The notes under the pieces are model-generated. The model ran no database searches. It was not told where the DNA came from and was given only the letters and a program-made list of their open reading frames with translations. Of a stretch of DNA of 64,000 nt, positions 30,091 through 35,791 are shown one piece after another. The DNA lies in contig NZ_JAUNEJ010000001.1 of assembly GCF_030525615.1 (NCBI RefSeq), forward strand, positions 248,001 to 312,000, read 5' to 3'. Within the stretch, counting starts at the first letter, position 1. Every line of letters starts with the position of its first letter. A program made the position numbers and the translations under genes. The stretch comes from Cutibacterium sp. Lineage in GTDB: Bacteria > Actinomycetota > Actinomycetes > Propionibacteriales > Propionibacteriaceae.

Positions 30091-30189
30091 GGGCATTGGT
30101 AGCGGTTTTGCGGGTCGGCTGAGTTCGTCCTGCTGGGTGGTTGCGGCTTTTCGATAGGAGTTGAGTTGGCGTAAGTGGGTAAGGTCCGG

Positions 30190-30195
30190 TAATGT
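30190..30195 (+). promoter_or_regulatory. Possible -10 for the tRNA-Ala pair
   Basis: TAATGT about 60 bases before the first tRNA, with TTGGCG at 30166-30171 as a possible -35 (spacer 18). The 160-base gap after the phosphatase gene shows nothing else. Confidence 0.4.
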
Positions 30196-30253
30196 TTAGC
30201 GGGTCGCCCGGGCAGTCGGGCGAATGCTGACGATGACCTTAAGGGTTGTTTTC

Positions 30254-30329
30254 GGGGCATTGGCGCAGTTGGTAGCGCGCTTCCATGGCATGGAAGAGGT
30301 CAGGGGTTCGAATCCCCTATGCTCCACCA
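30254..30329 (+). tRNA. tRNA-Ala (GGC), copy 1
   Basis: Complete cloverleaf with acceptor GGGGCAT/ATGCTCC containing the G3-U70 pair that identifies alanine tRNAs, anticodon stem CTTCC/GGAAG with loop ATGGCAT (anticodon GGC), T arm GGGGTTCGAATCCCC, discriminator A and an encoded CCA. Confidence 0.97.
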
Positions 30330-30395
30330 GACAGGGTGCTCCGGTGCGGTGAATGCTGCGGCGGGGATCATGTCGAAGGCCTGACAAGGTCGCTT

Positions 30396-30471
30396 GGGGC
30401 ATTGGCGCAGTTGGTAGCGCGCTTCCATGGCATGGAAGAGGTCAGGGGTTCGAATCCCCTATGCTCCACCA
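30396..30471 (+). tRNA. tRNA-Ala (GGC), copy 2
   Basis: Identical to the first copy over its whole length, including the encoded CCA; the copies are 66 bases apart, so this is a tandem duplication. Confidence 0.97.
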
Positions 30472-30474
30472 CTA

Positions 30475-30510
30475 GGACGCTCATTTTGATACAAAGTGGG
30501 CGTTCTTTTT
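30475..30510 (+). terminator. Intrinsic terminator of the tRNA pair
   Basis: 9-bp stem with two G-U pairs (30475-30483 with 30497-30505) followed by TTTTT. Confidence 0.8.
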
Positions 30511-30663
30511 GTTTTGCCCGGACGGGCAGCGTTTTGGCTTGCCAGGGGTGGTTTCTGGGGGAGTGGCTGGCCGCTGGGTGGGTGCAGTGGGTGGTGCGTT
30601 GGCGCGCTCCGAGTGGTCAATCTCGGCTCCGGGAGACGTCTCGGAACGCCCCGACCCTAAGCG

Positions 30664-30745
30664 CGTCAAAATGTATGGGGCATCGTCAAAAAGTATCGGG
30701 CGTCGTCAAATTGTTCAGGGACTCCGTCAAAAGGTTTGGTGTGGG
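30664..30745 (+). repeat. Four degenerate 20-21 base tandem repeats
   Basis: CGTCAAA starts at 30664, 30684 and 30704 and CGTCAA at 30725. The first two units, CGTCAAAATGTATGGGGCAT and CGTCAAAAAGTATCGGGCGT, are nearly identical; the others are degenerate. They resemble the multiple terminal repeats of IS21-type elements or iterons; the identity is inferred. The surrounding stretch 30511-30964 has no gene I can support; a reading-frame fragment without a start (minus strand, stop at 30831-30833) runs through 30834-30960. Confidence 0.6.
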
Positions 30746-30964
30746 ACGTTACCAGCGGAAAATTCTCTGGATTAGCACTCAAAAACTACACAAACTTACC
30801 GTTGCGCAATCCCTGCAGCAGGCGTCACTCCTAGATCAGGCACAAAACATACCGCCGATCATTAAAAGCAGCACGCTCACCACGAGGCCGATACACATCC
30901 TTCAACGCCAACCGACCAAGCCCCTCCACATACTCATCCCTCACAGAGCTCCACAACCCACGAA

Positions 30965-31450
30965 CTACTTCAACACACGAATAGACTCGCCCACCTTATC
31001 CAAATCAGCCTTACGAGACTCCTCAAAAAATGCTGCAATACTCACCACAGTTGTGTCATCAATCTGAATAAACCACACACGCCCAGGGAAATTATTTGTG
31101 GTGACGGTATAATCAATTGCTTTCGTCTTGCGCCCATTGATCTCTAAATCTTCATGTTTCCCAAGAGCCATATTCGCCGTGAGTCCTTGAGCCACAAATT
31201 GTGCCTGTGCAGCAGTAATCTCCGGAAAATCCGCAGAATAGTTCCCGGCTACATAATTCGAACGATTCTGCGAAGCATGAGCATTCGTCCAACCAAAAAA
31301 TTGTGGAGTGGGATAATCGAAATCTTCCGGATACGCAAACTCTACAAAATCTGCCACAGTATCCGTCACCCAGCCCTCAGGCACCTTAGACTCCTCTTTT
31401 CCGCCAGCACAGCCTGCAAGCGCAAGCGCACACACAGCCAGCAGGCTCAT
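30965..31450 (-). CDS. Lipoprotein, probably frame-broken at its start
   Basis: A predicted lipoprotein: MSLLAVCALALAGC ends in an LAGC lipobox, followed by a polar mature domain of about 145 residues resembling small surface lipoproteins of Gram-positives. No SD precedes ATG 31450. An ATG at 31467 does have an SD (GAGAGGA), but a run of seven A (T7 at 31453-31459 on the plus strand) puts it out of frame and it stops after six codons. One extra A would fuse the two into a perfect signal peptide, so the gene is either off here, or translated from 31450. AT-richer than neighbours. Confidence 0.65.
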   Translation of the reverse strand: MSLLAVCALALAGCAGGKEESKVPEGWVTDTVADFVEFAYPEDFDYPTPQFFGWTNAHASQNRSNYVAGNYSADFPEITAAQAQFVAQGLTANMALGKHEDLEINGRKTKAIDYTVTTNNFPGRVWFIQIDDTTVVSIAAFFEESRKADLDKVGESIRVLK

Positions 31451-31452
31451 GA

Positions 31453-31459
31453 TTTTTTT
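31453..31459 (-). repeat. A7 homopolymer in the lipoprotein start region
   Basis: Seven A residues (minus strand) separate the SD-linked ATG at 31467 from the lipoprotein frame. Eight would join them in frame. See the lipoprotein entry. Confidence 0.6.
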
Positions 31460-31598
31460 ATTTTCATTGCGATTCCTCTCTTGATGATCTTAAAAATCAT
31501 TCATCTGGCGGCGCCCATCCGAGCCAATCTCCCCCAGATACTGCTTGGTCTTGACTGAAGAACTTTCAATAGATTGTTTCATATTATGATGCACCACA

Positions 31599-32981
31599 CT
31601 AGCGGACGCAACCGGTCTTGGCGTGGTGGCTGGCGATGATCTCCTTCTCGTCGCGACCGATGATTGCGAAGAGAATCATGGTCAGGACGGCGAAGATGAC
31701 GAACACGGTGAACGTGACGTCCCATCCGGCGTACTTGACGATGAGACCAACACCGGTGGAGGCCAGGGTGGCGCCCAGCAGGTAGCCGAAGAGGCCGGTG
31801 AAGCCGGCGGCGGTACCAGCGATGTTGTGCGGGGCCAGGTCGATGGCCTGCAGGCCGATGAGCATGACCGGGCCGTAGATCAGGCCGCCGATACATGCGA
31901 CGAGGATGATGAGGACCGGCAGCGGGGTGCCGACCGGGACGAGCCAGTAGGCGGCGATGGCGATGGCAGTCAGCGCGGTGAAGAGAATTCCGGCGCCGGA
32001 GCGGTAGCCCTTAAACAGTTTGTCAGATAGGTAACCGCAGAGGATGGTGCCGAGGATGCCGGCCAGCTCGAAGGCCGCGAAGCCGACAAGGCCGCCGTCG
32101 ATCTTGATGTGGTGCTTCTCAGAGAGGAAGACGGTGATCCAGTTCAGTACGCCGTAACGCAGGGCGTAGACGAACACGTTGGCCACGGCCAGCATGACGA
32201 TGGTGCGGTTCATGAGGACGTACTTGAACAGCAGCTCACGGCCGGAGATCCCGGAGTCCTCCTTGACCTCCACCTTGGCTGGGTCGTTTCGGTAATCCTC
32301 AATGGCAGGCAGACCGACGGACTCGGGGGTGTCGCGCACCAGGAAGAACCCGAGGATGGCGACGATGAGGGCCACGACGGCCGGGACCCAGAAGGCGGCG
32401 CGCCAGTCCTGAGCGGTCCAGGCTAGGCCCAAGCCGATGAGGGATGGCAGTGCGGCCCCACCGACGTTGTGGGCAGTGTTCCACAGCGAGGTTTTCCAAC
32501 CGCGCTCGTTGGTGGAGAACCAGTGCACCAGGACGCGACCGCACGGCGGCCAGCCCATGCCTTGGAACCACCCGTTGATGAACATGAAGATGGCGAAGAT
32601 GCCGACGGAGGCGGTGACCCACGGCACGAATGCCACGAAGAGATTTACGATGGCCGACAGTGCCAGTCCCAGTGGCAGAAAGTAGCGCGCGTTGGCCCGG
32701 TCGGATAGCATCGCAGAGAAGAACTTGGACAGACCGTAGGCGAACAGTACAGCGTTGGCGATGATGCCGATGCCGACGGTGTCGATGCCGGTGTCCTTGA
32801 TGAGGAGAGTCGCCACCGGGGAGATGTTGTTTCGGACCAGGTAGAAGCCCGCGTATCCGAGGAAGATACCCATGAACACCTGAAATCGCAGGCGCGGGTA
32901 TTGCTTCGCGATCTCGGCTTCGGGCAGGCGCGGAGCCGGCGGTGGCGCGCTGAGCCAAGAGGGCAGGGAGAGCTTGGCCAT
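31599..32981 (-). CDS. glpT: Glycerol-3-phosphate transporter (OPA family)
   Basis: A 460-residue MFS protein of the organophosphate:phosphate antiporter group. Family marks are YAGFYLVRNNISPVATLL near the N terminus and the GlpT signature GWFQGMGWPPCGRVLVHWFS, with about 12 membrane helices. It should exchange glycerol-3-phosphate for phosphate. ATG 32981 is chosen for the AAGGAG ahead of it; the frame is open seven codons further. It lies in the accessory block, downstream of IS scars, but its codon use looks like the core genome. No other glycerol genes are nearby. Confidence 0.9.
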   Translation of the reverse strand: MAKLSLPSWLSAPPPAPRLPEAEIAKQYPRLRFQVFMGIFLGYAGFYLVRNNISPVATLLIKDTGIDTVGIGIIANAVLFAYGLSKFFSAMLSDRANARYFLPLGLALSAIVNLFVAFVPWVTASVGIFAIFMFINGWFQGMGWPPCGRVLVHWFSTNERGWKTSLWNTAHNVGGAALPSLIGLGLAWTAQDWRAAFWVPAVVALIVAILGFFLVRDTPESVGLPAIEDYRNDPAKVEVKEDSGISGRELLFKYVLMNRTIVMLAVANVFVYALRYGVLNWITVFLSEKHHIKIDGGLVGFAAFELAGILGTILCGYLSDKLFKGYRSGAGILFTALTAIAIAAYWLVPVGTPLPVLIILVACIGGLIYGPVMLIGLQAIDLAPHNIAGTAAGFTGLFGYLLGATLASTGVGLIVKYAGWDVTFTVFVIFAVLTMILFAIIGRDEKEIIASHHAKTGCVR

Positions 32982-33049
32982 GACTGGCACTCCTTCGTGC
33001 ATGAGGTCGTAAATGCCTAGGCGGGCAGGACATAACTCAGATATCTATG

Positions 33050-33275
33050 CTAGCTGTAGTTGGTCATGACGTTATCGACGCCGGTGTGGAGGCGTGAGGC
33101 CGGGGGTTGATCGCTGCAGGCGGTGTGGGGTCGATGATAGTTGTCGTGGTGGACCCACACAGCGATCGCTTCGCGGCGCTCGGCTTCGGATGTGTAGCAG
33201 CGGGCGTAAAGACACTCGTCGCTCAACAGTCGTTGGTAGCGCTCGATTTGCCGTTGTGGCGGTTACGGAATCATC
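33050..33275 (-). pseudogene. Remnant of IS481-type transposase, C-terminal end
   Basis: On the minus strand one frame reads IERYQRLLSDECLYARCYTS, EAERREAIAVWVHH, NYHRPHTA, PPASRLHTGVDNVMTNYS and then TAG, the C terminus of an IS481-family DDE transposase. The preceding NGK needs one more base to be in frame, and no N-terminal part follows. A dead fragment. Confidence 0.75.
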
Positions 33276-33284
33276 TGGGGATAG

Positions 33285-33500
33285 GGTGGGCGAGGTTGTC
33301 GTCTTTTCACTCTGCAGGCTGGATCGACACGCCGCCAGGTTCGCTTGCGTCACACTAGTGGTACTGGGGCTGGTCGAAACAGGGTGTATCGACGAGTTTG
33401 ACACTGCGTGTGTTTCGGGGTGTGCGACCACCCCACAGACAGAACACCCCCGCCTATGCGGTGGCGACTCGATGACCAGCACTCCATTGGTCGTTGTGTG
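33285..33500 (-). pseudogene. Remnant of ISL3-type transposase, N-terminal zinc region
   Basis: Minus-strand fragments in different frames match the N-terminal part of ISL3 transposases: GVLVIESPPHRRGCSVCGVVAH (zinc-binding cysteines), KLVDTPCFDQPQ, and RKRTWRRVDPACRV. Frameshifts and a stop separate them. It abuts the IS481 fragment, so two unrelated elements were fused by deletion. The bases 33501-33672 hold nothing else I recognise. Confidence 0.55.
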
Positions 33501-33672
33501 GCTCGCTGACCTCAATCACATAGGAACTAAGGCCAACCAGCCAATCACAACGGGGGCAAGCCCGCCAACCACAACCAGTACGTGTCCACGCGTTAAACTC
33601 ACACATCGAGGCCTTCGTATTACCGAGAGTTCCAACAACATGCGGGGACGTTACGGCTACCTGGACGATGTG

Positions 33673-33693
33673 TACGATGTTGCAGAAGAGGAG
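33673..33693 (+). promoter_or_regulatory. Possible promoter and SD of the type III operon
   Basis: TACGAT (33673-33678) could be the -10, and GAGGAG (33688-33693) is a good SD five bases before the regulator ATG. Confidence 0.35.
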
Positions 33694-33698
33694 CAGTC

Positions 33699-33941
33699 AT
33701 GACGAAGCCTCCCGCGATCGCGGTGAGCTACAAGCCCTTGTGGAAACTGCTCATTGATAGAGAGCTTCAAAAGCAAGACCTACGCAAGATGACCGGGCTT
33801 TCGGGAGCGACCATCGCCAAGCTCGGCCGCGACGAAAACGTCACCACGACCGTCCTCGTGAAGATTTGCGAAGCGCTCGACTGCGACATCGCCGACATCT
33901 GCGAGGTCGTCCCCACCGAGATGAAGAGAGAGACTGACTAG
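33699..33941 (+). CDS. Xre/Cro-type HTH regulator of the R-M operon
   Basis: An 80-residue DNA-binding protein of the YozG/Cro group: LIDRELQKQDLRKMTGLSGA then TIAKLGRDENVTTTVLVKIC and EALDCDIADICEVV, i.e. one HTH domain and nothing else. The stop abuts the mod ATG with no gap, so it is co-translated with the methyltransferase. Size and place match controller (C) proteins of restriction-modification systems, which delay restriction until methylation is established; that role is inferred. A strong SD precedes the ATG. Confidence 0.75.
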   Translation: MTKPPAIAVSYKPLWKLLIDRELQKQDLRKMTGLSGATIAKLGRDENVTTTVLVKICEALDCDIADICEVVPTEMKRETD

Positions 33942-35201
33942 ATGACCGCTCAACGTCTCCAGCTCACCTGGTACAACAAGGACAAGGCTCTCATCCCCAC
34001 TGAGACCGGCAAGTACGGCTACACGTGGGTTGACCCTTCTGATCCGCGCTACTGCGAAACCCACACCCTCGTGATGGACGACTATGTGCAAGGTAGCCAG
34101 ACACCGAAGTCTGACGAGTTCGCCTACTCCGAGCGCGCCGATCTGGAACCTCAGGACGATAACCTGCTCATACTCGGCGAATCCGGCGACGTTCTTGAGG
34201 CCCTTACGCGGGTGCCCGAGCTGGCTGACAAGTACGTAGGCAAGGTCAAGCTCATCTACATTGATCCGCCGTTTAACACCGCGCAAACATTCGCGAGCTA
34301 CGAAGACAACTTGGAGCACTCCATCTGGCTGACCATGATGCGCGACCGGCTGCTCCACATGAAGAAATTACTTGCCGATGACGGGTCTATATGGGTCCAT
34401 CTGGATGATGTGGAGGTTCACCGGATGCGCGTGCTGATGGATGAGGTCTTCGGAGCCGGGAATTTCCTCGCAGAAGTGGCATGGGAGAAGGTCTACTCTC
34501 CAAGAGGCGATGCAAAGGAATTTAGTAAGCGAATCGACACAATTTTGGTTTATCGCGCAGGCGAAGAGTTTTCCTTAAACGCAATAGAGAAGCCTGCAAA
34601 TCTTGACCAATTCCGGCTAGTCGATGAAGACGGTCGGCACTACAGATCCGACCCTCTCCGAAAGTGGGGCAAAAACAGTCGCCGAGAAGATCGCCCTAAT
34701 CTCTGGTACCCGATTTGTAACCCTCACGGGGAGGAGGTTTGGCCTATTAAACCAGATGGGACGCAAGGCAATTGGCGATGGAAGAGAGAAAAGGTTCAGG
34801 CTGACTACTCTGAGATTGACTGGCTCGATAAAGGGAACGGGCTTCAGCCCTACCTGCGCCAGTATGCCGAATCCTCAAATACGCGCCCACCTGAGACCCT
34901 GTGGGGTTCTATGGAAACCGGGCACAGCCAAGAAGGGAAAGAGGAGGTAAAGGCACTCTTCCCTGGGCTGGTGCCGTTCTCCACTCCCAAACCTGAGCGT
35001 CTTCTTGAGCGGATTATTCATATTGGTTCTAATCCTGGCGATATTGTGTTGGATTGTTTTGCTGGGTCGGGGACGACGGCTGCGGTGGCGCAGAAGATGG
35101 GGCGGCGTTGGGTGACGTGTGAGTTGGTGGCGGACACGTTTGAGCGGTTTACGAAGCCGCGTTTGACAAAAGTAGTCAATGATGAGGATCGGGGGGGGTA
35201 A
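33942..35201 (+). CDS. mod: Type III DNA methyltransferase (Mod), frame stops at a G8 tract
   Basis: Adenine-N6 methyltransferase of a type III system, beta class: IDPPFNT (motif IV) at residues 107-113 precedes the SAM-binding FAGSGTTAAVAQKMGRRW (motif I) at 373 onward. Between them lies the target-recognition region, visibly AT-richer than the flanks. The frame ends after 419 codons, right after eight G (35191-35198). Type III Mod proteins are usually about 600 residues, and the missing end is encoded downstream in another frame (35198-35791). One extra G restores a 616-residue protein. In this copy Mod is therefore truncated: phase OFF, a mutation, or a sequencing error in the homopolymer. 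Confidence 0.85.
   Translation: MTAQRLQLTWYNKDKALIPTETGKYGYTWVDPSDPRYCETHTLVMDDYVQGSQTPKSDEFAYSERADLEPQDDNLLILGESGDVLEALTRVPELADKYVGKVKLIYIDPPFNTAQTFASYEDNLEHSIWLTMMRDRLLHMKKLLADDGSIWVHLDDVEVHRMRVLMDEVFGAGNFLAEVAWEKVYSPRGDAKEFSKRIDTILVYRAGEEFSLNAIEKPANLDQFRLVDEDGRHYRSDPLRKWGKNSRREDRPNLWYPICNPHGEEVWPIKPDGTQGNWRWKREKVQADYSEIDWLDKGNGLQPYLRQYAESSNTRPPETLWGSMETGHSQEGKEEVKALFPGLVPFSTPKPERLLERIIHIGSNPGDIVLDCFAGSGTTAAVAQKMGRRWVTCELVADTFERFTKPRLTKVVNDEDRGG
35191..35198 (+). repeat. G8 homopolymer, candidate phase-variation tract of mod
   Basis: Eight G within the coding region of mod. With 8 the frame reads Arg-Gly-Gly-stop. With 9 (or 6) it continues into VTRCKGQRVAADGVELPDG and the 3' part. With 7 it stops four codons later. 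Confidence 0.8.
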
Positions 35202-35236
35202 CCCGTTGTAAGGGCCAGCGTGTTGCTGCTGATGGT

Positions 35237-35791
35237 GTGGAACTGCCTGATGGTGTGAGCCCGGATGATGCGGCGAAATTCACGAGCGTGTTGAACAAGT
35301 TGGTCAAGGATGACCCTGAGGCGAAGAACGATCCTCGTATTAAGGCGCTCAAGGCTGCTGCTAAGACCAAGCGTTCGAAAGATGTGGTGAATTGGCGGGG
35401 TGGGGGTGGTTTCCAGGTCGCGCACCTGTCGCCGGCCTGTTTTGATTATGACCCCAAGTTGGGTCGGGTGATGCTGACAGCCGCAGCGACCGGACAGACT
35501 CTAATCGAGTCGGTGGCCGCCAATCTCGGGTTCACACTGCTGCACCCGGATGATGATTACGTCTTTGATGCCCGCCGTGGCAATGCCTTGTTGAAGGTGG
35601 TGGAGGGTGCGGCCACAACCGAGATCGTTGACTGGCTTGCTTCCCAAAGCAAGCCCGGGGAGACGATCGTACTGGCCGCCACCATCGTGATGGACGGGGT
35701 ACGTGAGCATCTACGCACACTGGTGAAGGGGTCGCGAGTGGTTGCCCTGCCGGATGATGTGTTTCGCTACAGCGAGGGTGGTGAGCTGTGA
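35237..35791 (+). pseudogene. mod: 3' part of type III mod, out of frame
   Basis: 185 codons encoding the C-terminal part of Mod (ELPDGVSPDDAAKFTSVLNK, WRGGGGFQVAHLSPACFDYD, then a domain ending YSEGGEL). WRGGGGF is the typical segment that follows the methylase core in such enzymes. The frame is open from 35198; the GTG at 35237 has no SD, so separate translation is unlikely. The end overlaps the res start (TGATG). It is split from the 5' part only by the G8 tract. Confidence 0.8.

Noticed and set aside
30664..30745. Tandem repeats as a CRISPR array
   Set aside because: Units are contiguous, degenerate and without spacers; no cas genes are seen.
30285..31067. A 260-codon plus-strand frame crossing the tRNA genes
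   Set aside because: It covers both tRNA sequences, the terminator and the repeats, and has no protein-like features.
31490..31582. A 30-codon frame on the minus strand between glpT and the lipoprotein
   Set aside because: No SD, no -10 at leaderless distance, and no recognisable feature; probably chance.
33094..33702. A 202-codon plus-strand frame before the HTH gene
   Set aside because: It overlaps IS fragments recognisable on the other strand and has no SD or domain.
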